Shown here in pieces: positions 34,109 to 43,543 of a DNA stretch of 64,000 nucleotides. A program made the translations under genes and the position numbers. The first letter of the stretch is position 1. The number at the start of each line of letters is the position of its first letter. The notes under the pieces were generated by a model. The model had not been told where the DNA came from and did no database searches. It saw nothing but the letters and a program-made list of their open reading frames with translations. Source of the stretch: Lysobacter enzymogenes (GTDB lineage: Bacteria > Pseudomonadota > Gammaproteobacteria > Xanthomonadales > Xanthomonadaceae); assembly GCF_017355525.1 (NCBI RefSeq), contig NZ_CP067395.1, forward strand, positions 992,001-1,056,000, in the 5' to 3' direction.

Positions 34109-36109
34109 TCACTCCACCGTCAACGCGGCCGGCACCTCGCCGGCCGCTGCGTGCGCGCCGCCGGCTTCGCGCACGTGCACGAAGTAGCCGCCGGCGCGGT
34201 CGATGCGTCCGCGGACGCGGTACTCGCCGGCGCGCGCTCCGGCCTGCAGCGGCCAGCGCTCGACCAGCCCGCCGGCGCCGGACACGACCCAGGCGACCAA
34301 GGCCGCCGCCGGCGGCGCCGCACGCCCGGGCGCGGGCTGCAGGCTCAGCGCGAATTCGGCGGTTTCGCCGCGGCGCACGCGCTGTTCGCCGGCGCCGAGC
34401 CAATGCAGCGTCCACGGCCGCGCCGCCGCGCTGCGCGGCGCCGGTTCGACGTTCCAGGCCAGGCATTCGCGCAGGCGCGGCGATTCGCTGGCCAGCGCCA
34501 GCACCATGCGTCCCTGCGCGGGCAGCTTGAAGGTCGCGCTGTAGCGGCCGCGGCCGTGCTCGCGCAGGCCGCGGCGGCTGATCGCCACCGCCATCGGCGT
34601 GTGGCCGTACGCGCGGATGCTGCTGTCGGGCGCGTTCATGCCTTCCATGTAGTGATAGACCGTGCGCTCGCCGGGCGCGGCGAAGAACGCGCCGGCGCGT
34701 TCCATGTTCTCGCTCATGCTCGAGGCCACCGGCAAACCGGCGAACGCGCCGATCGCCTGCGCGCCGGTCGGCAGGTATTGCAAGGCCGGCTCGCGCTCCA
34801 GGCTGGCCAGGCTCAGCATCGCCACCTGCTCGGTGTCGAGCGGCCGGATGTAGGCGTAGCGCGGGCTGAAGAACAGGTCGTAGGGACGGCCGGAGACGGT
34901 CAGGCTGCGCTCCAGCGCGCCGTCGGCGGCCGCGAGCACATGCACACGGTGTTGGGCCGGATTGAGCGCGAGCACGCGGCGGCCGTCGGGCGTGAGCCGG
35001 GCCGGGCCGAGTCCGGGCTCCAGCGCGATCCGGTCGATCTGCGCGCCGCCGCGGCCGAGCCGGTGGATCGCGCCCTGCGCGCCGTCGACCGCCCACAGCT
35101 GCGATTGCGCCGGCAGGTACAGCAGCGACAGCGGCTGGCCGCCGAGTTCGACCTCGCGCACGACGCGCCCGGCGGCGTTGTCGATGACGCTGAGGCGGCC
35201 GCTGTCGCGGCTGCTCGCGTAGGCGTAGCGGCCGTCGTCGCTGAAGGCGATTTCGTGATGGCCCGGGGCCAGGCGATAGCCGGTTTCGATGCGGCCGTCG
35301 GCGATGGCGTAGACGTCGACGCGTTCGTGGTCGGCGTCGGCGGCGCTGGCATCGGTCGCGCGCCGGTCGGAAGCCGTCGGCGCCGCTTCGTCCGCGCCGC
35401 GCTGCGCGATCCACAACTGCTGGCCGTCAGGACTCAGCGCCAGCCGGGTCGGCCGCCCCGCCACCGCGATGCGCTGCCGCACCGCCAGTTCCTGCAGGTC
35501 GATCGCGACCACTTCGCGCCGTTCGGGCAGGGCCACGTAGAGCAGCCGGTCGTCGCCGGTCTTGACCCAGTCGAACGGCCGTCCGCCCAGCGCGACGGCC
35601 GCGTACAGGCTGGTGCGGCCGGCGAAACGCACCGCCGGGTCCAGCACCGAGACGCTGCCTTCGGCGTCCAGGGTCAGCACGTAGTAGCCGGTCAGATCGA
35701 GCAGCGGCCGCTGCATCAAACCCGCGCCGAGGATCGACGCGACCCGTTGGCCGCAGGCCGGCACCGCGCCGGAGGCGACCGATACCTCGTGATCGAGCCA
35801 GGCGCCGACCGGCAGGTTCGACAGCGGCTGGCCGTCGGCGAGCCGGCGCAGTTCCAGCTCCAGCCGCACCGGATCGCCGGCGCGCGGCGTCGCCGCGGCC
35901 TGCGCCGAGGCCGGCTCGATGCGCAGGCGCACGCCGATGCCTTCGCGTTCGAAACTGCGTTCCAGATACGCCGGCGCGGCGGCGCGTTCGGCGCCGGCGG
36001 CAGGCGAGCCCTGCGCCGCGAACGCGAGCGGCGAAGCGGCGAACGCCAGCGCCGCCGCCCAGCCCAACGCGCAGGCCCTGCCCGCCGCGGCCTGCCGGCG
36101 CGACTTCAT
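34109..36109 (-). CDS. exported YncE-like (YVTN) beta-propeller protein
   Basis: Protein of 666 residues with a signal peptide (ALGWAAALAFAASPLAFA, about 14-31). Residues about 160-460 contain repeated blade motifs typical of cytochrome-D1/YVTN-type propellers: RLALSPDGQQLWIAQRG, IAFSDDGRYAYASSRDSGRL, ARLTPDGRRVLALNPAQHRV. The N-terminal 130 residues and the C-terminal beta-rich region, ending ALTVE, are of unknown class. The start overlaps the oxidase stop by four bases. It probably serves as a periplasmic partner of the oxidase, by inference. Confidence 0.8.
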   Translation of the reverse strand: MKSRRQAAAGRACALGWAAALAFAASPLAFAAQGSPAAGAERAAAPAYLERSFEREGIGVRLRIEPASAQAAATPRAGDPVRLELELRRLADGQPLSNLPVGAWLDHEVSVASGAVPACGQRVASILGAGLMQRPLLDLTGYYVLTLDAEGSVSVLDPAVRFAGRTSLYAAVALGGRPFDWVKTGDDRLLYVALPERREVVAIDLQELAVRQRIAVAGRPTRLALSPDGQQLWIAQRGADEAAPTASDRRATDASAADADHERVDVYAIADGRIETGYRLAPGHHEIAFSDDGRYAYASSRDSGRLSVIDNAAGRVVREVELGGQPLSLLYLPAQSQLWAVDGAQGAIHRLGRGGAQIDRIALEPGLGPARLTPDGRRVLALNPAQHRVHVLAAADGALERSLTVSGRPYDLFFSPRYAYIRPLDTEQVAMLSLASLEREPALQYLPTGAQAIGAFAGLPVASSMSENMERAGAFFAAPGERTVYHYMEGMNAPDSSIRAYGHTPMAVAISRRGLREHGRGRYSATFKLPAQGRMVLALASESPRLRECLAWNVEPAPRSAAARPWTLHWLGAGEQRVRRGETAEFALSLQPAPGRAAPPAAALVAWVVSGAGGLVERWPLQAGARAGEYRVRGRIDRAGGYFVHVREAGGAHAAAGEVPAALTVE

Positions 36110-39100
36110 TGCAGGCACCACGAACGCAGCCCGACCGACTTGACCGACTGCGCGCTGCCGGTCACCCGCACGATGCCCCACAACCCGTTGCTGATGCCGA
36201 AACCGCCCATGTCGCGCCACAGGTAATCGCCGGCGACGCCGTGACGGCCGGCCGCCGGCAGCACCACGTCGTAGTGCGCCATCGCCGTCACGCTCTCCTG
36301 CCCGCCCAAGGTCATCTGCTGCGGATTGCCGCCGATGCAGCGCGACGCGATGCCCCAGTCGCCCGGCCCGCTGCCCTTGGGGTAACCCAGATCGTCGACC
36401 CGCTCGGCCAGATACGGATCGCGCGCCCACGCATGCCCGTGCAGGCTGAAGATGGTGCCGCGGCCGATGCCGGTCGGCATCAGCACGCGCAGGCGCGTCT
36501 CCAGGCCGATGCTGGTGGTCATGATCGGCACGTACGGCTCGCCGACCGTCGCGGTGGCGGTGGCGACCGAGCCGGCGTTGCCGCAGCACTGGTTGGAGAA
36601 CGCCTGCCAGGCTTCGGTCGCGCCGCCGAAACCGTCGCGGCCGAACGGCGCGTCGGGGGCCAGGCCGTAGCGGAACCACAGCGGTTCGCTGCCGTAGTTG
36701 ATCGCCATGTGGCCGGCGTCCTGGGCGTCCTCGGGCGCGGTCTGGGCCGGGCTCATGCGCGCGTCCTCGCGCTCGGCGGCGAGGTTGGCCGCGGCCGAGC
36801 CGTCGGCGTAGCGGAAGTTCAACCCTTTCTGGTGGACGATGGCGAAATCGCGCATCGAGCGTTGGGTCACCCGGCTGCCGGCCGCGTTGGCGACGTTGAC
36901 CGGATAGCTCACCGTCGCGGTGGCGCGGGTCGCGCGCTGGTTCTGCTGGGTCGCGCCCGGCTTCTGCCGGTCGATGGCGCGGTCGTCGTGGTACTCGCTC
37001 CAGGCGGCGCGCTGCGGCTCGACGATCAGCGCGCCGACCGCGGCCTTCTGGCCCTGCTTGATTCGATCCGGCGGGGTCAGATTGCCGCCGCCGAACTCGA
37101 CCGGCACGAAGCGGCAACTGGCGGCGAGCCGGATCAGCTGGGTGCTGTCGCTGTCCCGCGGCGTCAGCGACGCGGCCAGTTCGGGATAGCGGGCCTCGCG
37201 CCAGTCCAGCGCGACGCGCGGTTTGCGGCCGTCCGGCGCGGGCGAAGCGGTGACGCCGTCGTCGAGGCCGTCGAGCTCGAACAGGAAGCTGGCCGACAGC
37301 GCATCGGCAAAACGCTGCGCCTGACGTTCGTCCAGCCCGTTGCCGGCAATCGCCGCGACGAAGTCGGCATTGCGCTTGCCGTCGGTAGCGCAGCCTTGAC
37401 GGCGGACGAACTCGGCCTCGCGGTCGAACACGCCGTCCACCGCCTCGTCCTCGCCGACCGGCGCGGCGTCGGCGACCGACTCGTCGTCGACCGGCCAGCC
37501 CTTGTCGGGTTCGGCGACGCTGGCCGGCACCTGCACGCAACTGCCGGCGGCGCGGTTCAATTCGCCATCGCTCTCCGAATTGATCGCCGCCGGCGCCGCC
37601 TTGCCGGTGCGGTCGTTGCCGAAGAACTGGGCGTACACCGTACTCTTGACCTCGTCGAACAAGGCTTGGTCGTAGAGCTGCGCGAGCGGCCGCAGAGTGG
37701 GGTTGAGCGGGAAGCGGTTGAGCACCGCCAGGCTGTCGTCGAGCTCGCGCTGCGAGGACAACGGACACGCGGCGCTGCCGGTCATCGTTTCCCATACGAA
37801 TTGCTGGCTGCCGCTGTCGAGCACGCCGGCGTACCACTGATAGACGTAGCTGCGGCCCGGCGGCACCAACGAGTTCTTGTTGACGCCGACCACGCTGCCG
37901 TCGCCGCTGTGCACGTCGTAATGGACCATCTGCGGATGCAGGCCGATGTGGTTGGAGGCGCGGATCTGGTTGTTGTTGAACGAGGTCTGCGACGGCAGCG
38001 CGTTGGCGTAGCCATGGCGGACGATGCCCGACAGCGAGGTGTAACCGTCCAGGTCGGGCATGTCCTTGGCATTCGCGGGCAGACGGTTGTGCAGCACCAC
38101 CTGGGCGCACTCGCCCGCGGCCACGCGCAGCACCAGCGGTTCCAGCGGACGGCCCTCGCGTAGCTTGTAGACGATACGCCGTCCGATCTGCACGGCCTGC
38201 ACGTCGTCTTCGCGCAGCAACAGCACCGCGGTCGGATCGTGCAGCGGGCCGAAACCGTAGCGTTTGCGTTCGCCGGTCGGGTTGCCCTTGTCGTCGACCA
38301 CCTGCAGGGTGAGCTCGGTCCGGCGCGGGTTGTAGACCAGGGTGCCGCCCGTGGGATCGAGCGCGGCCCCGGACGGATTGGGGATCTTCACGTCCAGCGA
38401 GTTGGTCAGCGCCTGGTTCGCCAGCACCGCGACCACGTGGTAGCTGCGCACCGGCGCGCCGCGCGGGCAGTCGTTGAGCGCGACCTTGCCCTGATGCGTC
38501 GCCAGCAAGGTCGGCCGCGGATTGCTCGGCAACGTCTGCAGACCGAGTTTGCCCAAGGGATGAAGGCGATTGCTGCTGCGCAGTACGCCCCACACCCCGC
38601 TCCACAGCCCGTCCTGGCCGCTGTCGACGGTGTACAGGCGGTCGGTCTGGTTGTTGGCGGTGGCGTAATCGACGATCCGCGCGGCGAAGGTGAACTGCTC
38701 CGACAGCCCGGTGTTCTGCGCGTTGCGCCAGCCCGAATGCGGCGCCTGCCCGTAGCCCGAGCCGCCCTGCAGCCAGGTCAGGCCGTTGATCGCGCCGTTG
38801 TGCTCGTGCTCGTGCGAGCCGGCCTGCACCTTGACCCGGATCAGGTCGCCCGAGTACGCGCGCAGGATCGGCGTGAACGGATCGCCGCGCAGCACGCCGC
38901 CGGTCAGCGGCGAATACGGCGAATCGCCGGCGACTTCGTTGAGCTGATCGATCGCGCGGTCGGTGCGGGTCTGGAAGGCGTACGCCAGATCGCCGCCGAA
39001 ACCGCCGTGCTGCACGCCCTTGATGTCGTTGTAGACGCGCGCGGCCACGGGTTCGTTGCGGTAATTGACCACCATCATGCCGATGTCGTCGGCCGAGATC

Positions 39101-42100
39101 GCTTCCGGGCACGGCCGCGGCGGCTTCTCCCCCGCGGCATAGACCGCGCCGTGCAGCTTGTTGGCCTGCGGACCGCCGGGGCAGTGGCTGTCGTACTTGA
39201 AGATGTCCTTGGGCACGACGCCGGCGGCCGCATCGGCCGGCTTGCGCACCGACGGATGGATCGCATAACGGTAACTATCGGGCCCGGCCTTGGCCTCCGG
39301 CGCGTACTCGTACGCCACGCCCTCCTTGTTGACGCCGACGTACTTGCCCTTGAGGTAGGCGTGCTGGAAATCGCCGAACTGGAGGAAGAACTCGCGGTGC
39401 GAATCGTCGCGCTTATCGCGGTCGACGTTGATCGGCTTGCGGTCCTTGCCGGTGATGATCGCCTGCCAGGTGGTCGGGCCGCCGTCGTTGCGGCTGGCGG
39501 TGTCGTACAGCTTGGCGCCGCTTTCGTTGTGGTACCACATCGAGCCTGGCGGCTCGGTCAGCATGGTCGCGTACAGCCCCAGTTGCTGATGGGTCGACGG
39601 GCCGAGGTGGTCGTGGGTGAAGGTGATGCCGAGCCCGCGGTGCACGCCGCCGGCGTTGACCACCGGGTCGGAGAACCAGCGCTGCAAGGTGGTGCGCGCG
39701 CCGAGCCAGTCGCATACGCGCGGATAGGCGCCCCACTCCTTCTCGAACCGGTCGAAATCGCCGCCCACTTCCTTCCAGAGCTTGTCGCAGTCGTCGCGCT
39801 GGAACTGCGCCGTGCCGAAGAACGGATGCGGACGCGGGTTCAATTCCACCGCGCCGTCGAGCGTCGCGACCGGCGCGCGGCCGGCCTTGACCTCGGCCTC
39901 GTTCCAATGGTTGATCGCCGCGATGCGCTCGCGCACCGCGCCGGGCGAGAACGTGCCGTCCTCGTAGTTCCAGCCGTTGGCGCTGCCGTCGGCCGAGGTC
40001 AAATCCCACTTGGGCAGATGGATGTGCTGGCCGATCACGTCGGTCGGCGTGGTGATCTGGTAGTCGTCGGCGTAGAAATCCTTCGGCACCAGGTTGGTGT
40101 GCTGGTACATCGCGCAGTCGAAGGTGTTCATGCGCAGCACCAGCGGCTCGGGCGGGCGCTTGCCGTCGAGGGTTTCCGCCACGTCCTGCCACAGCGACAG
40201 GATGCGCTGCTGCGGATAGTGGTAGCCGAGCTTGTTGAACACCACGTCGAGCTGGATGTTGGCGCCCTTGTAGATGCGCGGATTGGTCGCGCCGAACTCG
40301 ATGCCGCCGGGCAAGGCGTCCTTGACCGCGATCATCGCGTCCAGGGTCTTGCCGCCGAAGAACGCGCCGTCGCCGCCGGCGACCAGGCGCTGGCCGCGGT
40401 CGTCGATGCACGGCTCGTTGTACGGCGCGCCGGGCATCGCCGGCGCGCCGTTGACGATGAAGTCGGCCGCGCTGACGGCGCCGCCGCGGCCGTAGCGGTG
40501 CGAAGCGTGCGCGCGCTTGGCGTGGAACGCCATCGCCACCTGTTCCAGGCCGGTGCCGCGTTCGTAGAAATAGATCGGCTTGGCCTGCTTGATGTGTTTC
40601 TTGGCCGAGAGCCGGCTCAGCACCGACTCGTCCTTGCCGCCCTCGGCGTAACCGGCCAGCGCGTGCCGCGGCAGGCCGCCGTCGAAGCCGCCGGGCTTGG
40701 TGTCCTGGCCGGTGACCGGGTCGGTGAAGTTGTCGACCATGTCCAGCGGCGGCGTAGTCGGACGATGGCCGATCGCGGCGGGACCGCCGTCGTGTTCGGT
40801 CACGCCGGCGACCCAGAACGGATAACCGGGATTGAGCCATTGCTTGCTGTTGGGATAGGTCAGCACCGCCTTGGAGCCCAGGCCGGTGCTCTTGGGCTCC
40901 ACGTGCACGGCGAACGGCATCGGCGCCAGCGCCTTGCCGGGCAGCGGCACCACCGCCGGGATCGGCGCGCCGGCGACGATCTCGCCGTCGGGCAAGGCGC
41001 GCGCGCCGGGCGCCGGCGTGCCGTCGCGCAAGCCGTAGGCCTCGGAGTGGTACCCGTCCTTGCCGGCTTCGCTGACTTTGAGCCGGGTGCCGGCCTCGAA
41101 TACGTCGTGGTTGCGCCACATGTACCACATGCCCTGGGCGAAATGCGGATAGAAGTGGCAGTGGAAGATCGCGTCGCCGACGGTCTTGTTGCGGTTGCCC
41201 GAACCGCCGAAGGCGATCTCGTAGGTGTAGCCCGAACCCGGGCCGATGCCCTGGGCGTCGATGTAGTTGGCGTTGTCGTCGTTGGGATTGAACAGCCACT
41301 GGTGGTTGTGCAGGTGGAAGATGTGCTGTTCCTTGCCGGCGTGGACGTTGCGGAACTTGACCAGGTCGCCGATGTAGCTGTGGTGCACGTTGGCCGGGTC
41401 GTGCGGGTAGTACACCGCGGTCGCGAACGGCGGCTCGCGCTTGTCGTCGTTCCACACGCACTGTTTGCGGAAACCCTCGTAGTGCGAGTCGTTGTAGTTC
41501 TGGCCGGCTTCCTTCAGCCGGTTGGCTTCGACGAACTCGGGCTGGCAGCGGCCGACCCGCAGGTTGACCGGCTTGTCGACCAGCATCGCCGCATCGCCCA
41601 CGGCGAACGCGGACAGGAAGAATTCTTCGTAGGCGCAGTCGATGCAGTCCTGCATCGGCCCGGCCTTGAGCCGGTTGGCGATGATCTCGGCGCCGACGCC
41701 GGCCGAGCCGTAGTTGATCATGAACGCGTCGCGAACCCCGTGCAGGGTGTGGCCGAGTTCGGGATGCTCGAAGAAGTACGGAAAGGCCTGGGTCGCGGCG
41801 TTTTCGTCGTGGTAGACCGAGACGAACTCGCGGAACGGCTCCAGCCGGTTGGGCACGCTGGGATTGCGCTTGCCGACGCGCTCCAGCGGATAGGTCTTGG
41901 CGGAAAAGCGGCCGTCGTCGCTGCCAGCGCCCATCACGATCGCGTTGACGTCGCCGTGGACGATGCGGTTGCCGTCGAGCATGTTGAGGATCGGCTGGCC
42001 GCCCTTGCCTTCCTCGCACCAGACCCCGCCCACGGAACACGCGGGATAGCGCGCCTCGTAGTCGATCACCGGATGCCCCGAAGGCGTCGCCGCGCCCGCG

Positions 42101-42972
42101 CGCGTGGCCAGGCGCAACTCCTCCTCGGTCACCTGGGCGCGATAGAACGCCGCGCCCTGCGGCTGCACCGCGACCGCGCCGAACAGGCCGACGCCGCTGT
42201 CGCCGGCGCTGCCCTCGCCGCCGAACGCGGCGCCGGGATTGCTGACCAGGAACGCGCCTTCGGCCGGCGCGTAGAAGCAGTAGTCGCGGCTCTCGCCCGG
42301 CTTGGCCAGGCTATTCGGATTGCGGCCGACGAACGAGCTGTCGCTGGCGATCGAGCCGACCAGTTCCAGCCCTTGCGGATGGAAGCCGACGCTGCGGCTG
42401 TTGACCTGATCGTCGATATGGAAGATGCGCTGGTCGCCGGACAGGCCCTGCGCGTCCTTGGCCGCCTGATTCATCGGATGCGCCGCCGCCAGCGGCAGCG
42501 CGTCGGAGTCGTAGGGGTTGCCGGTGTTGGAGCGCGGCGGCGAGTCGTAGACCGACAGCAGATTGGTCAGGCGCACGTAGAGGTGGCGGCCGGCCGGCAC
42601 CCGCAGCACCAGCGGGCGCGGGCGCAGGTCCGGGCGCAGGGCGATTTCGCGGCTGGTCTTGGTCTCGCGCGCCTTCTGGAAGCGGGTCTCGCCGTCGCCG
42701 CTGTAGTCCAGCGGACGCCAGCGCACGCTGCCGTCGATCTGCTTGACCGGCGCGACCAGATCGTGGCGCAGCGCGTACATCATCCAGTTGACGTTCTGCG
42801 CGCCGAGGCGGTTGAACACCATCGGATGATCGATGGCGACCACGTCGGCGACGATCGCGTTGGCCGGGCATCCGGCCACCGCGCCCGGCCCGGGCGGCTG
42901 CGCCCGCGCCTGGATCCCGAACAACGCCAATCCCAACCCCAGCCCCGCGATGATTCCGGCTTTGCGCGTCAT
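36106..42972 (-). CDS. giant multicopper oxidase-like protein, 2288 aa
   Basis: Very large exported cupredoxin-repeat protein with signal peptide MTRKAGIIAGLGLGLALFGI. A canonical multicopper oxidase pair is seen at about 554 (IFHLHNHQWLF) and about 607 (IFHCHFYPHFAQGMW). Further candidate ligand blocks are GQHIHLPKWD (about 980), DHLGPSTHQQLG (about 1120), SMWYHNESG (about 1143), HEHEHNGAI (about 1389), HYDVHSGDG (about 1680) and FSLHGHAWARDP (about 2177). The length far exceeds CopA (about 600) and resembles MofA/MnxG-type manganese oxidases in concept. A two-Sco, cytochrome c operon follows. Substrate is unknown. Confidence 0.85.
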   Translation of the reverse strand: MTRKAGIIAGLGLGLALFGIQARAQPPGPGAVAGCPANAIVADVVAIDHPMVFNRLGAQNVNWMMYALRHDLVAPVKQIDGSVRWRPLDYSGDGETRFQKARETKTSREIALRPDLRPRPLVLRVPAGRHLYVRLTNLLSVYDSPPRSNTGNPYDSDALPLAAAHPMNQAAKDAQGLSGDQRIFHIDDQVNSRSVGFHPQGLELVGSIASDSSFVGRNPNSLAKPGESRDYCFYAPAEGAFLVSNPGAAFGGEGSAGDSGVGLFGAVAVQPQGAAFYRAQVTEEELRLATRAGAATPSGHPVIDYEARYPACSVGGVWCEEGKGGQPILNMLDGNRIVHGDVNAIVMGAGSDDGRFSAKTYPLERVGKRNPSVPNRLEPFREFVSVYHDENAATQAFPYFFEHPELGHTLHGVRDAFMINYGSAGVGAEIIANRLKAGPMQDCIDCAYEEFFLSAFAVGDAAMLVDKPVNLRVGRCQPEFVEANRLKEAGQNYNDSHYEGFRKQCVWNDDKREPPFATAVYYPHDPANVHHSYIGDLVKFRNVHAGKEQHIFHLHNHQWLFNPNDDNANYIDAQGIGPGSGYTYEIAFGGSGNRNKTVGDAIFHCHFYPHFAQGMWYMWRNHDVFEAGTRLKVSEAGKDGYHSEAYGLRDGTPAPGARALPDGEIVAGAPIPAVVPLPGKALAPMPFAVHVEPKSTGLGSKAVLTYPNSKQWLNPGYPFWVAGVTEHDGGPAAIGHRPTTPPLDMVDNFTDPVTGQDTKPGGFDGGLPRHALAGYAEGGKDESVLSRLSAKKHIKQAKPIYFYERGTGLEQVAMAFHAKRAHASHRYGRGGAVSAADFIVNGAPAMPGAPYNEPCIDDRGQRLVAGGDGAFFGGKTLDAMIAVKDALPGGIEFGATNPRIYKGANIQLDVVFNKLGYHYPQQRILSLWQDVAETLDGKRPPEPLVLRMNTFDCAMYQHTNLVPKDFYADDYQITTPTDVIGQHIHLPKWDLTSADGSANGWNYEDGTFSPGAVRERIAAINHWNEAEVKAGRAPVATLDGAVELNPRPHPFFGTAQFQRDDCDKLWKEVGGDFDRFEKEWGAYPRVCDWLGARTTLQRWFSDPVVNAGGVHRGLGITFTHDHLGPSTHQQLGLYATMLTEPPGSMWYHNESGAKLYDTASRNDGGPTTWQAIITGKDRKPINVDRDKRDDSHREFFLQFGDFQHAYLKGKYVGVNKEGVAYEYAPEAKAGPDSYRYAIHPSVRKPADAAAGVVPKDIFKYDSHCPGGPQANKLHGAVYAAGEKPPRPCPEAISADDIGMMVVNYRNEPVAARVYNDIKGVQHGGFGGDLAYAFQTRTDRAIDQLNEVAGDSPYSPLTGGVLRGDPFTPILRAYSGDLIRVKVQAGSHEHEHNGAINGLTWLQGGSGYGQAPHSGWRNAQNTGLSEQFTFAARIVDYATANNQTDRLYTVDSGQDGLWSGVWGVLRSSNRLHPLGKLGLQTLPSNPRPTLLATHQGKVALNDCPRGAPVRSYHVVAVLANQALTNSLDVKIPNPSGAALDPTGGTLVYNPRRTELTLQVVDDKGNPTGERKRYGFGPLHDPTAVLLLREDDVQAVQIGRRIVYKLREGRPLEPLVLRVAAGECAQVVLHNRLPANAKDMPDLDGYTSLSGIVRHGYANALPSQTSFNNNQIRASNHIGLHPQMVHYDVHSGDGSVVGVNKNSLVPPGRSYVYQWYAGVLDSGSQQFVWETMTGSAACPLSSQRELDDSLAVLNRFPLNPTLRPLAQLYDQALFDEVKSTVYAQFFGNDRTGKAAPAAINSESDGELNRAAGSCVQVPASVAEPDKGWPVDDESVADAAPVGEDEAVDGVFDREAEFVRRQGCATDGKRNADFVAAIAGNGLDERQAQRFADALSASFLFELDGLDDGVTASPAPDGRKPRVALDWREARYPELAASLTPRDSDSTQLIRLAASCRFVPVEFGGGNLTPPDRIKQGQKAAVGALIVEPQRAAWSEYHDDRAIDRQKPGATQQNQRATRATATVSYPVNVANAAGSRVTQRSMRDFAIVHQKGLNFRYADGSAAANLAAEREDARMSPAQTAPEDAQDAGHMAINYGSEPLWFRYGLAPDAPFGRDGFGGATEAWQAFSNQCCGNAGSVATATATVGEPYVPIMTTSIGLETRLRVLMPTGIGRGTIFSLHGHAWARDPYLAERVDDLGYPKGSGPGDWGIASRCIGGNPQQMTLGGQESVTAMAHYDVVLPAAGRHGVAGDYLWRDMGGFGISNGLWGIVRVTGSAQSVKSVGLRSWCLQ

Positions 42973-43121
42973 GCCCGTCGTCCCCCGTCCCTAGTGCGGA
43001 CGCGGACCGGCGCATGCCTTGCGCGACGCCGGTCCCTGGCCGCTGTCGATTCCGTGATCGATCCTGGTCGCCTGCTCCCCGCTGTGCAGCGACGCGGCCG
43101 AGGAACTTCAGGCGCGCGGCG

Positions 43122-43137
43122 ATGCTGGTTTCAGCAT
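43122..43137. promoter_or_regulatory. dyad ATGCTG-GTTT-CAGCAT upstream of the oxidase operon
   Basis: Perfect 6-bp arms with a 4-base spacer, about 150 bases before the oxidase start. Operator-like; the regulator is unknown. Confidence 0.4.
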
Positions 43138-43308
43138 AGGCACAGGCGTCCCATCGAATGCGACAGGGCGCGGACGCGCGCGTATTCGAACCCGCAGCGC
43201 AAGCGCGCGCGGCGCGCGTGGAATCGCTTGCAGTTGAGCGCGCAAATCGCGCGGCGAAATTGCGCGCGGCGGCGCCGGAACGCGAGTCAGAAAGCGCTGG
43301 AAACTTTC

Positions 43309-43326
43309 ATTTCAACTAATTGAAAT
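43309..43326. promoter_or_regulatory. AT-rich dyad ATTTCAA-CTAA-TTGAAAT
   Basis: Perfect 7-bp arms with a 4-base spacer in a strikingly AT-rich island, about 340 bases upstream of the oxidase start. Candidate operator or binding site; function unknown. Confidence 0.45.
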
Positions 43327-43494
43327 CATTGTATTTTTAAACCAACAAAGCACGGCAAATCTACCCTGCAGCGCCGATCGGAGCTGCGAGGCCGATATGT
43401 GTTTGTTTGTGCGCTCGCACGCATCGCGCGCATACGCGATGCGCGCGATGCCTTCCCTTGGTTCCGACGAACGGTCGCAGGTCCGACCATGATT

Positions 43495-43525
43495 GCGGCG
43501 GCGCAGCGCGTTCGCGCGCCGCCGC
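43495..43525 (-). terminator. hairpin after the DUF885 gene
   Basis: GCGGCGGCGC (43495-43504) pairs with GCGCCGCCGC (43516-43525), 19 bases beyond the stop at 43544. No T-run on the minus strand. Confidence 0.4.
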
Positions 43526-43543
43526 GCTTTTCAGCCGCGCATC

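Larger units (their letters stand above)
42973..43543. other. 571-bp region upstream of the giant oxidase operon
   Basis: Contains two dyads (43122-43137 and 43309-43326), an unusually AT-rich block around 43300-43345, and the terminator hairpin of the DUF885 gene. I see no ORF with support in either direction. Confidence 0.5.

Noticed and set aside
34109..39112. 1667-residue minus-strand ORF
   Set aside because: Its upstream two thirds are a shadow frame of the giant oxidase; only the last 666 codons from ATG 36109 encode the beta-propeller protein.
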